Translations under genes and position numbers: made by a program | The notes under the pieces: model-generated | The model's database searches: none | Told to the model about the DNA's origin: nothing | What the model saw: only the letters and a program-made list of their open reading frames with translations | In this document: positions 46,133 through 56,533 of the stretch, in pieces | How positions within the stretch are numbered: the stretch's first letter is position 1 | How the letters are laid out: every line of letters begins with the position of its first letter | Source: Hysterium pulicare CBS 123377 | Lineage: Eukaryota; Ascomycota; Dothideomycetes; Hysteriales; Hysteriaceae | Length of the DNA: 64,000 nt | NCBI GenBank assembly: GCA_000467715.1 | Contig: AJFK01000715.1 | Location: 1-64,000 of the forward strand | Reading direction: 5' to 3'

Positions 46133-46747
46133 TCATCCTACCATTTCATCTCGCGACTTCCTCAACCTCATTCTCCCCTTTAGCATAGCTCGTTCATGAG
46201 CTCTTTGCATTCGTTCATCTTTCGCAGCCCGTTTGTGCTCGTCCAGTTCATGTTGTTGTTCAGGACCGCTTTCCTCAACCCGACCACCGACTCCATCGAT
46301 TTTATTCCTCTCCTCATCTGTCATAGTCCCCAGTCCCCGTTTCGGCAGCGTTGTCATGACTCCAGCTTTAGCTTGGGCGCGGCGTGCGGTTCTCTGACGA
46401 CGTAGCGCCTCCGCTTTTCCTGATATCTTCACCTTCTCCAGGCTAGATGCACAATCCTTGAATGCTTTTGCTTTGAGTAAGAAGAACATTTGGCCACTCA
46501 AAATATCCGCCAATGCGGCTTGGGTTTCAAATGCCCGTGCTCGCGCCCGCAAAGCTGGAGCTCCCGTGTCTGCCTCGATACCAGCTTCACTTATTGCTCG
46601 CGACCAATGTTGAGGATATTGTTCTGCATCGCGTTTGGTGGCATAGCGCTTGTTGATGACCGGAGAAGGTGGTGGTGCTGAAAAGTTCACAACTTCTGAG
46701 GGGTTGGACTCAGGGATCAAATTAAAGGCAGCGGTCCGGTCAGTCAT
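46133..46747 (-). CDS. Hypothetical protein, basic coiled-coil C-terminus
   Basis: Single exon, 204 residues, ATG at 46747. No family recognised. A Pro/Ser-rich N-terminus (FSAPPPSPVINKRYATKRDA) is followed by an Ala-rich helical segment (APALRARARAFETQAALADI) and a highly charged Lys/Arg-rich helix (EALRRQRTARRAQAKAG; DERMQRAHERAMLKGRMRLR). Length, codon use and an uninterrupted frame support a real gene. The basic tail suggests nucleic-acid or ribosome contact (inference only). Confidence 0.6.
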   Translation of the reverse strand: MTDRTAAFNLIPESNPSEVVNFSAPPPSPVINKRYATKRDAEQYPQHWSRAISEAGIEADTGAPALRARARAFETQAALADILSGQMFFLLKAKAFKDCASSLEKVKISGKAEALRRQRTARRAQAKAGVMTTLPKRGLGTMTDEERNKIDGVGGRVEESGPEQQHELDEHKRAAKDERMQRAHERAMLKGRMRLRKSRDEMVG

Positions 46748-47402
46748 CGTGGGTATTTCGGTTTCTGAATTGGGAGGTTGATGGTAGAATGGTTTAACAT
46801 GAGGTGGAGTGGTCTAATCGTAATCAAGTTCAAAAAATTTGGGTATCCGAAGTGCTAACTGGAATTTGTGATACAGTGAAGTACTTACATCGCAAACTTG
46901 AAAACAATCAGTGAATCGTAAGTGATCGGCTTGATGCGGATTTACAAGAGACCTTCAGTGAGTGACTGCGAGCTACCGATCTTCCTAAGCTGATTGGTAC
47001 AGGAGGGTACTCAAAACATATTCAATTGGAATTCTTTGTTTTGCAATGGACGAAGTATCATCTGAAATGCTAATGAATTGAATGAGAAGGTCTGGCTAAT
47101 TCAGAGTCGTAAGTATCTGGATACTGTAGGTGCTCATTTACTAATTGATATACGGACACGGTTCTGAGGCTGTTGAGGCGTACTATCATCGGAGAAAGCC
47201 TTATTCTGGATTGGTGCTGTGACTTATGCTCTCTCCACCATATCTACATTCCCCTCACCGTCCATCTCAGTGTCTCGAGAAGTTGATGAAAGGGTTGGTA
47301 ATAGCCGCGCCATGAGTAAGAACAGGCAAGGCTGAAGACTGACCCTCGACTGTCGAAGCACCATACGCGAAGGTTCCACTTGGTTCGACAATTACCGCAG
47401 CC
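46748..47402. repeat. downstream flank of RING gene A, duplicated at 50790-51000
   Basis: Stretches such as GTGAATCGTAAGTG...GATTTACAAGA...CTGCGAG and AATGGACGAAGT...CTAATGAATTGAATGAGA recur in the same order downstream of the second RING gene (about 50835-51020). The homology continues into the two genes, so the duplicated unit includes non-coding DNA. No gene in this stretch. Confidence 0.55.
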
Positions 47403-48557
47403 CTACTGGAGTTGTCCGAGCTCCATTTCGTTGACAGAGGTGGCATAATTGAATTTGAACTTCAGGGTCTCCCCTTGAACGTTCTCGAGGAGAATATAGT
47501 CCTCCCCTGTTGAGGCAGCCGCGAGGTTTCCTAAGGTGCTTCCAATGGAATCTCCACCCACAATCCGGATTTGACACACAAGCCGGAAATCAGATGATCC
47601 CAATGAGCTGGGATAATTTCTTGCTCGATAACAAACAAAAACTATGCCGGAATCGAATTCCACGTGCGTTTCGTCGCGCGGTCTCCAACATTCGTAAAAG
47701 TTGGTCTCTCGGATTGGTCCAATGGGAACTGCTAACTGTAGGACGTGTTCTTCCTCGTCAGGGCCATTCCGTGCCGAAATTGTGAAACTCACTGGATGGT
47801 CAGTTCGCGAGGAATTGACTTGTAGATCATGGTGCCAAAGATCGTCCCAGCGCATTGCAAGGTCCTCCTCAGCTGACATTGGTGGCGCCGCTTGTTCATA
47901 CCGTGATCGACGGTACCTCATTACTTCAGCCCATTGCTCGAGGGAGATTCTATGATGCGTATTAGCTAGATGCAAGATTTGTGACGCGACATTGAACTCC
48001 AAAGCTGCTTCGCTGGCAAGCCAGCTGCCTGGTGACAGATGCTGCCGCACATATTCTGTTACTGGCTCTATAAGAACATTCCAGCGTCCTCGGGACTCAG
48101 GTTCTACGACTTGTTGAAAGTGTTCTTGGAATCCTTGCGACGACAGTTCCATCAATTCTTCATAAACGTCCATGAATCGAAGATCATCATCGGACTCGGA
48201 CCAATTTTCAGTATCTTTATCCTTGTACCAAAGGACGCGACGACAGCTCGGGCAGGTATTGTTGTTGTCATTAGAGGAATTAAACCAACCTAGGATGCAG
48301 TCTTTGTGAAAGACATGCTGACAACCTGCAGTATGCACGATTTCTATATCCGAGATCTCAGGCCAGTCCATGTAACAGATTGGACAATAATCATCCTTCG
48401 GAGAAGTAGTGATCAAGTGGTAAAGTGTATACTCTTCCTGCGTGATATGGCCGATGCTAGTATTTCCAGCCATTCTCGTAGATATCTGATGATTGGGTAA
48501 TTTGAGTGAAGTATTCGGAGAAGTTCGGAACGATGCGGGAAAGGAGGAACGAGTCAT
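47403..48557 (-). CDS. RING-H2 finger protein (copy A)
   Basis: Single exon, 384 residues from the ATG at 48557, or 356 from the ATG at 48473 (MAGNTSIGH). A complete RING-H2 finger lies near the N-terminus: CPICYMDWPE, then CQHVFHKDCILGWF and TCPSCRRVLW, giving the C-C-C-H-H-C-C-C pattern of an E3 ubiquitin ligase. An acidic linker and a ~230-residue C-terminal region (LASEAALEFNVASQILHLAN, ISLEQWAEVMRYRRSRYEQA, EDYILLENVQGETLKFKFNY) follow, shared with the genes at 51109 and 55646. The region upstream of MAGN is also conserved in copy B (SPNTSLK), which supports either translation or recent duplication of the leader. Substrate unknown. Confidence 0.85.
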   Translation of the reverse strand: MTRSSFPASFRTSPNTSLKLPNHQISTRMAGNTSIGHITQEEYTLYHLITTSPKDDYCPICYMDWPEISDIEIVHTAGCQHVFHKDCILGWFNSSNDNNNTCPSCRRVLWYKDKDTENWSESDDDLRFMDVYEELMELSSQGFQEHFQQVVEPESRGRWNVLIEPVTEYVRQHLSPGSWLASEAALEFNVASQILHLANTHHRISLEQWAEVMRYRRSRYEQAAPPMSAEEDLAMRWDDLWHHDLQVNSSRTDHPVSFTISARNGPDEEEHVLQLAVPIGPIRETNFYECWRPRDETHVEFDSGIVFVCYRARNYPSSLGSSDFRLVCQIRIVGGDSIGSTLGNLAAASTGEDYILLENVQGETLKFKFNYATSVNEMELGQLQ

Positions 48558-49163
48558 CTACCGACTTATATGTTGATACAGGAGTCAATCCTTACATTGC
48601 ATAATGTGCTTACCATGTATATCATTGTGTACGCACAAGGCCTGATAGGTCAGACAAACGTGATGTGCTTTGTACACTTCCTTATGTCTGCGCAATGTTA
48701 CCACGCAGTGCATTCACAAGCAACGAAGGCATCCTTCTCGAAAGCTTATGTTACACGGGTCGAATTCTATTTACTGCGATGGTACACAAAGGGTGTCATT
48801 ATTCGTTGTACTACAGACTTTTAGAGTGACCTATGTCTAGGTAGATCCTATTATAAGCTTCTTTTAAAATAATCTTAAAGACAGCAACTTACTATAATGC
48901 TTTCTATAGAAATTGAACTAGCTTTACAGGCTGGTGGAAACGAAGGTGGTAGATGCGCGAACTATGATCTCTGTGGTTTGTCTTGGGAACAGTAACGTCC
49001 CAACCACACGATATCCCTACGTTACTATAGAAAATAGTATAATCCCGCTCACATCCAGTATTTTAAGCTGCCATATATAACAACGTCTTCTTCCTAAGCT
49101 TGACTGAGATTGAATTCCCTAGGCACTAAAAGTACAGTATGTTCTACATGCTTGAGCCATGCC
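48558..49163. other. upstream flank of RING gene A, duplicated at 52280-52450
   Basis: The first ~180 bp (GAGTCAATCC...ATTGCATAATGTG...TGATGTGC/TTTGTACACTTC) resemble the sequence upstream of RING gene B (GAGTCAATTATGATATTGCACAATGTG...GTGATTTGCATTTTACACTTC). The rest holds repeat copy 4. No gene seen. Confidence 0.5.
48786..48935 (-). repeat. dispersed ~140-bp repeat, copy 4 (inverted)
   Basis: The reverse complement contains AGTAAGTTGCTGTCTTTAAG, ATAGGATCT and GTAGTACAACGAATAATGAC in the same order as copies 1-3. The family therefore spans at least 26 kb of this window. This copy is AT-richer than the others, as expected from age or C-to-T mutation. Confidence 0.6.
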
Positions 49164-50201
49164 TCACGTGCTCCTAACCAGATCTTCCAATATCTCTTTC
49201 GACCAGTTCACGACAATGCTTGCGTGTGTCTCATCCTCCACTCTGAGATGTGCTCTACCGCCCAACCGTGCCGCTATCTGCACACCATGATTAGGTGGAA
49301 CGAAAGTATCGAGCTTCCCATACCACAGCTGCACAGGTAGCTCGGGACGAATATCTTCTATTCGAAAACCAAAGTCCATGCACATCACCCTGCCATCCTG
49401 CACCACCCAATCAAACCCCTGCGCGAAGCTTTCCCGAGCCGAGTGCAAAGATAATCGGGGCCAGTCAGACTTCCTAAACTTAAGATCCTTCTCATGAGCG
49501 ATTGGCTGCTGAAGCACAAGCTCAAGACGCTGCTCGTCAGTCAAGTCCAAGCGTCCTGCCGGTTCTCGTTGCCAAAACCACCGGAGGGCACTGAGGGGGG
49601 CATACTGATATCCTACTGTGAATCCAAGCCAGTGCCCCCAATCCGCCCCACTCATACCAATGTCAGGTGGCCCCAGGCCGCAGACAATTGAAATACACTT
49701 GAGCTTTTCGCGAGGTAATGCCACCGCGCAAGCAAGTGCATATGGTCCGCCTCCTGATACCCCCTATCCAGCCGTGCCAGCGGTGTTAGCAAGCGGTCTC
49801 GGACATTCTCAGGAGTAATACGTTCTCCGTACCAATACACTATAATGATCCAGCTCAAGATGTTTCGCAAGGTGTTCTAAGTCTTTTGGATGATCAAGGA
49901 GTGTTCGGCCGGGATGCGGCGAGCTCCAACCTATGCCAGGTCTGTCCACAGCGATGATACGGGCGCCTAATTCTAAGCCGAGCTCATCAAAACCGGCAGC
50001 CTCTAATCGAGAGCCTGGAAGGCCATGTTGGTATAGGATAGGCCGCCCCGTCAGCGAACCGTACTGTGCATAACCGAGTTTTCGTCCATCTGGGAGGGTG
50101 AAGGTGTCTGAACTGTCGTTGTCCGTACGGAAACGCGACTTGGGAGATTCGTCCGATGTTGGAAACATGGTAGACGCGAGAAATTGCTGAACATATTGCA
50201 T
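49164..50201 (-). CDS. Alpha/beta hydrolase
   Basis: Exons 50201-49833 and 49763-49164, 69-nt intron placed exactly before the nucleophile elbow; 322 residues. Signatures: LPDGRKLGYAQYG, the oxyanion region YQHGLPGSR, IIAVDRPGIGWSSP, the nucleophile motif GVSGGGPYAL (GxSxG with Ser), the Asp in YGKLDTFVP and the His in EDETHASIV. All three catalytic residues are present. The alternative start at MFPTSDES (12 codons later) is possible. No signal peptide, so probably intracellular. Substrate unknown; the proline-iminopeptidase/epoxide-hydrolase-like sequence style is common in fungi. Confidence 0.9.
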
Positions 50202-51108
50202 GTACTCGATGCAAGTGATCCTTTTATATGCGAACTATGAATGCTGACAGGAAGGACCGGAGTAACTGCCCCGATACCCGATTGAACTACGATACGAATG
50301 ACTCACAGGAATGAAAGAGTCAGGAGTTTTTTACAACACGGTTTGTTATCGACGAGCGGTCACCTGCCTGCTCACTGCATCGTGAGATAAGGAATGGGTA
50401 CGAGAGTAGAAGTTTAAGGCGTAGTACCGTCTTTAAGGCTCAGCAAAATGCAGACACACGAGCGTAAGCAAGTCAAAAGAAAACACCACGCACGTGGCTT
50501 AGAAGATGTGGCGTTTTCGCGGCCATTGTTACAGGGTTCTAGAGCCTCGGCCACTGATGGAGAAGAATTCAATCATATAATTACAAGTAAGGGTGATTTT
50601 GGATGACAAATTGGACTTTAACATAGACCAGCTTGAAAAATGTTATAGTACTATATTAATGTATTGAAATAGTTTCGTAGCTGTGTGGACATATACTTCA
50701 GTATTTTGGCACCAACCAATCGGCACGCCGGTTATCTCTACGCTGAGATATACTTTATGAGAGTCAGTGAAGGACTTGCGTTGCAAAAGTTTGGGTGAAG
50801 GGGTATTAGTGTGAAAGTGAACAATGTCTTACAAACACTCGGTGAATGGAAAGTGGTTGGGTTAATCGCGGGATTTGCAAGAAGACCCTTTGATCAGTAA
50901 CTGCGAGTTTCTAACATTGTCTGCAGGTCGATATACGAAGTATAGTCACATGGTATCGTTATTCCAAAAATGGACGACGAAGTGGAGTTCAAAGCGCTGA
51001 TGAATTAAAATGAGAGGATCTAGGTACGTTTTTACCAACCTACAGAGAGTCCTTGCTAAATAACAGTCTTGAAGCTGATGATGTATCTGGATCTTAGATA
51101 CCAAGTAA
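50202..51108. repeat. intergenic DNA; right part duplicates the flank at 46.85-47.1 kb
   Basis: No gene. 50820-51020 resembles 46870-47100 (see copy A flank). The left part (50200-50800) is the presumed promoter region of the hydrolase gene, AT-rich and without recognisable structure. Confidence 0.5.
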
Positions 51109-52275
51109 TCAACGGCTGTAATCGAACGTAAACTTAAGGGTCTTCCCTCGAACGTTCTGGAAGAGAATGTAGTTCTCGCCAACTGTCGCAGTCTCAAGAT
51201 CCCCTAAGGAGTCCCTATCACGAATTGCTACGTCCTCACGAATCGTAATAGCTTGTCGTTCTGGATGCACGACATCCTCGGCCCAACTGAAATGTGTGGA
51301 TCCTTCCTCCGGTGCCCAATCTTCATAGACTTCGTTGAGGTCGAGGGACACGATGGGAAATGGGATGCCCGCCTCTAAGACACGTTCTCTATGGCCGAAT
51401 TCAAGCAACGAAATAGTGATAGTCTCAGGGTCGTCATCTCTTGAAAATATTCTTGCTAGACTTCCGCTCCAGCTATTACTCCAATTTATAGCAGTGATCT
51501 CTTCGGGCGACGTAGGTACCAACGCTTGTTCGTACCGTACCCGGCGGTAGCTGAATAGTCTAGCCCATTGTTCGAGCGGAATCGTGCGCTTATCTTCAGC
51601 TACGCTCATGATCTCGGAGGTGATTCCGAACTCTAAAGCTGCCTCGCTGGCGCGCCATCCACGCCTCCGCACATATGGCAATGTTGACTGTACAAGCGCA
51701 ATCCAGTTTCCTTCCAACGCAGTCTCTAAAAACTGACGATGGAGGTCTGGGAGAGCATCCCTCAACTTTCTATACACTAGACTGCTAGGCCACCAATCCC
51801 GCTCGCGCTCGTCGTCGCTAGCGTCCTCGTCTACTCTTTCGTACTCGTCGTCGCTCTCGAACATAGCGTCATCTGCGCTATCGTCCTCCTCTTCGGTATC
51901 TTGATCCTCGCCCCATAGAGCGCGACGACATGATGGACAAGTATTATTGTTCTCGTTGGGGGAATCAAACCATCTTAAGACGCATTCTTTGTGAAAGGCA
52001 TGCTGACAATCTGTAGTTTGTACGACTTCTAAATTTGGAGTCTCGGAATAGTCCAGGTGACAAATTGGACAATCGTCTTCTGGTGATGGAACGATGACTA
52101 AGCCGGTACGGATGTATTCTTCCTGCGCGGAAAAACCGGTATTAGGAGTGTTTCCAGACATTTTCGTAGTTGTGTGGAGCTTTTGGAGCTTTGGGTGCTC
52201 TAGTGCCTTTGACGATTTAAGTGAAGTGTTCGGAGAATTTTGGAGAAAAAGGGAGAAAGAGTGACCAAACGTCAT
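51109..52275 (-). CDS. RING-H2 finger protein (copy B, paralogue of 47403-48557)
   Basis: Single exon, 388 residues from the ATG at 52275, or 350 from the ATG at 52161 (MSGNTPNTG). RING-H2: CPICHLDYSE, CQHAFHKECVLRWF, TCPSCRRALW. A longer acidic linker follows (EDQDTEEEDDSADDAMFES), then the shared C-terminal region (RASEAALEFGITSEIMSVA, IPLEQWARLFSYRRVRYEQA, ENYILFQNVRGKTLKFTFDY). It parallels copy A from leader to stop, showing tandem duplication with the hydrolase gene trapped between. Predicted E3 ubiquitin ligase; intact. Confidence 0.85.
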   Translation of the reverse strand: MTFGHSFSLFLQNSPNTSLKSSKALEHPKLQKLHTTTKMSGNTPNTGFSAQEEYIRTGLVIVPSPEDDCPICHLDYSETPNLEVVQTTDCQHAFHKECVLRWFDSPNENNNTCPSCRRALWGEDQDTEEEDDSADDAMFESDDEYERVDEDASDDERERDWWPSSLVYRKLRDALPDLHRQFLETALEGNWIALVQSTLPYVRRRGWRASEAALEFGITSEIMSVAEDKRTIPLEQWARLFSYRRVRYEQALVPTSPEEITAINWSNSWSGSLARIFSRDDDPETITISLLEFGHRERVLEAGIPFPIVSLDLNEVYEDWAPEEGSTHFSWAEDVVHPERQAITIREDVAIRDRDSLGDLETATVGENYILFQNVRGKTLKFTFDYSR

Positions 52276-52797
52276 TTATGATAATGTATGAGTCAATTAT
52301 GATATTGCACAATGTGATTCACAATACAATGCTTTGTCTTGTGGGAAGTCACTCTCTGCATAAGTCTTCACAGACCAAATAACCGTGATTTGCATTTTAC
52401 ACTTCATCATGCCTGGACAACGTTTACCACAATGAATCTTGTGTCTAGAGATATTCACCTTCAATTTTGGATAGGTTGGCCGCTGTCTAGCCAAGTCTAT
52501 TCTCCACATTATAGCGGTCGTTGAGAGGCCCTGCCAAGAGGCTACGAGGTGCTCCTGCACTTTATAATAATACGACTACGAAGAAGTAGAATATTAACTT
52601 TCACGCTTTATCGGTCTAAATATTGCGATACCTGTGGCAGAACGAAATATTTCTAATTTAGGGAGATACCACAGTAGGAAGTTAACTACACGCGTAGACG
52701 ACGGCCCCTAATTGGCTTTCTCTAATTCGAAGCACAACCTGGGATCGGCCTATATACACTCTCGTCCTCCGTGAACCTTGTCTGCGCTATCAACAGC
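52276..52797. other. intergenic spacer (contains duplicated leader of RING B)
   Basis: 522 bp. The right-hand part of this minus-strand leader resembles that of RING A (48560-48740). No gene. Confidence 0.45.
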
Positions 52798-54460
52798 TTA
52801 CAAATGATCGACCCTGCCCAACACCCATTCTAGATACCTGTAGGTGACCCTAGGTTGGAATTGTGGTTGCATATGGCCAGACTGGTAGGTCTCAGCCCAC
52901 ATGAGTCCGCGCTCATAATGCTGAATGCCCATTATCCCTTGCGGGCCATCGTAACCCCCCACATAAAGGCCGTTGTCCGAGTTGTTGAAAATGCCCTCGT
53001 ACTGCAAGTCCGGTTCCGTGATATTGATCGGAGTAGATGGCATCGTTTGGAAACCTAGCATCCCGTTCCATGTCATGTTTTGGATAGACAGGAGGGTTCC
53101 ATTGGTGATGATGATCATATCGTAGTCACCATTGGACACGAGAACACGATTTGTTGCCTCAATGACCTGGGGTAGAACCTTCTGAATTGGGTCAGCGGAC
53201 GTGTCGGGCTCTTCCTCCGGTCCAGGCGAGGGGCTGACGAATACGCTCTCGACCGCGCATTCCATCCAATCAACGTATTGGGGAGCGTGGAGGGCAGTCT
53301 TGACATCTGTCCGATTGAAGTAAAGCTGGCCGGAGCCCTCTGGGGAGTATACAAGTTCAGTCGGGAAGCCGAGAACGTCCCAAAGGAGGGGACACATCTG
53401 GTTAATCTCGTATATATCGAAACAAGGATTGGGGTCGAAGGCAGCCTCGTTGATCAAGTCGAAGACATCACAGCTCGCGTTAGCTGTGTAGTTGAAGAAA
53501 ACCGGTGGCTGGACACCACTCGGTGGAAATGTCAAATATTTCTCGAGATAGTCCGCATAGCCACAAGACTCGTGTAGACCCTTGATTGTACTCATGAAGC
53601 TCGCATTGAAATTGAAAAGATTAGCATTAGCTTCCACGAATGGAATTGCAGGTACTTCTTCCTGGGTGTAGTCGAAATCACCAATACAGGGATCAAAAAC
53701 GAGGGCACCAGAGAGGTCAAAGTACTCGGTGGAGTTTTGATCCAGCATTGCCGCTGAGATATAGGGAACATAGCGGCCAGCGTAGCTTTCTCCAGTAACG
53801 TAGATCTTGAAATCCTTGATACCGAAGATGTCTTCCCAATTTTTGAAGAAATTCACGAAGTTGTGGGCTGTTTCTTCTTGGGTTGTAGCCTTCGGAGTGC
53901 CGATTGAGAAGCCCGTACCAATTGGTTGATCTACCCAGAGCATATTTGTTAAGTTTACCTTGAGGCAGGGTCAGTACGTAGTAAACTTGGAAGTTGAGAG
54001 GGCCTTCACATACCCAGCTGTAATCATTTACTACAGGTCTGTATGTTCCAGGCGGCCAGACAAAACGCCCGTTCTCCTGGAAGAACCCCTCGAGGGAACT
54101 ACACCCAGGGCCTCCGTTCAACCAAATGGTAATTTCATCGACGGGTGCTCCAAGCTTTGGTTGGAAGATGAAAAATAGAGCTTCTGAAGTGTTGTCGTAG
54201 TTGATTGGGACCAAGCCTGAATACATCTCGCCAATATCATATGGCACTTCCGGCAAATGTTTCACCTTGTAGGGCTTTGTGGCATTTGTTAGGAAACGCG
54301 GATGTGTCGTGGTTCGTTTCTCGGGATGGCTAACTTCCTCTCTGGCCGAGGGATTGCGCAACGATAAATGATCCCTAGCGCGCTGGCCGAATCTACCATG
54401 GCCAGCAGTTACGGCACCGAGCAAGGTCGAGCTCGCGAGGAGCAACAAGAACGACTTCAT
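52798..54460 (-). CDS. Secreted serine carboxypeptidase (family S10)
   Basis: Exons 54460-54014 and 53958-52798, 55-nt intron; 535 residues. Signal peptide MKSFLLLLASSTLLGAVTAG. Substrate-binding motif WLNGGPGCSSLEG, then LWVDQPIGTGFS restored across the splice, catalytic Ser in VTGESYAGRYVPYIS, catalytic Asp in VLVSNGDYDMII, and catalytic His in YQSGHMQPQFQP. Start chosen at 54460 because the signal peptide begins there; the ATG at 54496 adds 12 hydrophilic residues. Predicted extracellular or vacuolar carboxypeptidase active at acid pH. It belongs to a stretch rich in secreted hydrolases. Confidence 0.94.
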
Positions 54461-55645
54461 TTGGTCTAGTTTCCGATTGATGGAAGATACATTCAATCTA
54501 GGCGAAGCCTTTGATGATGGGATGGAGGAGAGGTACGAGGAGCGCGTGTGGGCTTTCTATTCATTTTGGTGGGTCATCAATGCATTGCGAAAGCTCGTAG
54601 GAATGTAAAGCTGCCTTTGGGGCTCGACTAATGCTGTCATCGATACGAGGGAGCTTGCTGGCTGCCGCATCCTCGAGAGAAAAGTCGCGCAGGGCCATGC
54701 ATGGTAAGGGTGATATTTCCTGGTTTTGGTTGCAGCGGCCGGTACGCGGAGGGTTATTGGACGAATGCAATACGAGCTTGAAGGGTGAATCGCTGATCGA
54801 CCGACCGGATCACGACAAACATGCCCGCATGTTGGAGTCGTACCTGATAGCTTTTTACCCCATCCGGAAGGTCGATAGACACCCCCGCGACATCGAAGCT
54901 TATCGAAGCTTAAGCGGACCGAACTCCAAGCTTGACTTCAGGGACGTCTTGGCCAGAAAGCTTGACGGTGACTGAGGCTAGAAATCATCAAGTAGCTAGA
55001 TAGGCAGCCAACCCGTGCTCCGTACTATGGGTTGGTCAAGCTCCACGACGTCGAACAATGGGTGGTACCAAGGTCCTGCCCCTTGTCTCAGAACATAATA
55101 CCGAAAAAGAAAAGACTTTGCATGCTGATGGCGCTCGCAGGATGATGAGGAGTTGGTCGTCCTAAGGCATTATTAGTATGTGAACAGTGTTATGTTGAGG
55201 ATTGTCGAAGAAGCTTACGCATTGAATGATTAGAGAGTCTTATCAGCCGATCTTACAACGAAGAGAACCTGATCCAGTAATCTTAGACGGATCCAACAGC
55301 CTCAGTTTCTGCTCGGTGTCCTCTCAGAACTGAAAAAATGATGTATGTGGGGGTTCTCGAGTACGTAACGCAATGCATACCTATCCGGGAAAAGAAAGCA
55401 TCACGTGAGCATCCATTCCAATTTTCAAACGCACGTTGCAAGATTTAGAGACTTCAATGTTTCGACTGAGAAACAGTAACCTAAGTTTAACTAGGTTCAT
55501 TATCGGAAGTTACGATACTTCGCCTTCTAGTGTCGAGACTTTGTGATGTGCTAATACGTACGCTAGTAAGTGATCTTGCCCTAGGCCAAAAGTGTCCAGT
55601 TGTTGTTCGAATATACAGTACCTAGGCCGAGCAAGCAAAATTACC
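54461..55645. other. intergenic region
   Basis: 1.2 kb. The left part is the carboxypeptidase promoter. An open frame of 114 codons on the plus strand (54631-54975) has no recognisable motif and lies in promoter DNA, so I do not call it. Confidence 0.4.
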
Positions 55646-56533
55646 TCAGAGAATGGTGGACCGTGAGCTTACGCTCTCCTGGGATTTGTTGACGCCAAGA
55701 TTGAACGTCAACGCGAGGGCAGCTGGGCCATCTGGAGCGTCATACTTGCCCGATATGGTATTGTCTTCTTTTACTACACTCGGTATTGCCGATGGTCCCC
55801 ATACGTTGAGCTCAAACTGATCCTCTCCGTTGACTCCATCGATATGGATACATTGCTGCCTGCAAATGAGTGAGTAATGAAAATCTCCGCTGTAAGTATG
55901 CGTCTCTTCTGAGTGTTCCGTGTTGATTGTAATGCTGTCCAAGGGAATTCCCTTCTGCGAACGCTCAAACAGATTATTTATGGACGTCTGGAAAGATATT
56001 TGCTCATTCCATATCCATTCGGCCTCTGAATCCAATATCTCTTCGGAGGCTTCTCGACGCATGGTATTTGCTCGCTCTAACTGAGACTGACGATATCCTG
56101 CTATTTCAAGCCAGATGTCCAGAGTTATTACTGGCATGACTGTCCGAATCAGGTCTTTGATGATTCGAAACTCCAAAGCGCCATCACTCATCTGCCAGGT
56201 TCCGGGCTCCAGTCCAGAGCGTACGGAGTCAACAACTAGCTGCATAATGCGAACCCATTGCCGCGTATCTTTTAGCATCGGAGCTGTGATTCGGCACATC
56301 GCTTGCGGGATAGCGACAGCAACTAGGCCTCGTATTCGAACAAGCGCTCCATACAACCAGGGTTTGTCGTCATCGTGAAGGATGTCGTTCATCTGCGCGG
56401 CTGCATCTCCCACGTTGGAAGAAGGTGTTCGTCGGCAGCAATGGCAGGTAGTCCTTATTTCCTCCCGAGTTACATTGAACCAACCCGATATACACCCCGT
56501 TTGAAGGTAGTGGGCTAACTCTGTAGTATCCAT
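55646..56533 (-). CDS. Degenerate RING-family paralogue (copy C)
   Basis: 295 residues from the ATG at 56533. The C-terminal region aligns with RING copies A and B (MSDGALEFRIIKDLIRTVM versus ASEAALEFNVASQILHLA; ITLDIWLEIAGYRQSQLERA versus the EQWAxxxxYRRxRYEQA block). The finger is eroded: the part with the first CPIC pair is missing, and TTELAHYLQTGCISGWF stands where TTDCQHAFHKECVLRWF lies in copy B, losing one Cys and one His ligand, while TCHCCRR keeps the last pair. The upstream sequence around VLPDYRHHLMDTT still resembles the family. Unlikely to bind two zincs; either a pseudogene in progress or a protein with a non-ubiquitin role. Confidence 0.6.
   Translation of the reverse strand: MDTTELAHYLQTGCISGWFNVTREEIRTTCHCCRRTPSSNVGDAAAQMNDILHDDDKPWLYGALVRIRGLVAVAIPQAMCRITAPMLKDTRQWVRIMQLVVDSVRSGLEPGTWQMSDGALEFRIIKDLIRTVMPVITLDIWLEIAGYRQSQLERANTMRREASEEILDSEAEWIWNEQISFQTSINNLFERSQKGIPLDSITINTEHSEETHTYSGDFHYSLICRQQCIHIDGVNGEDQFELNVWGPSAIPSVVKEDNTISGKYDAPDGPAALALTFNLGVNKSQESVSSRSTIL

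Noticed and set aside
54631-54975. 114-codon plus-strand frame upstream of the carboxypeptidase
   Set aside because: Antisense to promoter DNA, no family signature.
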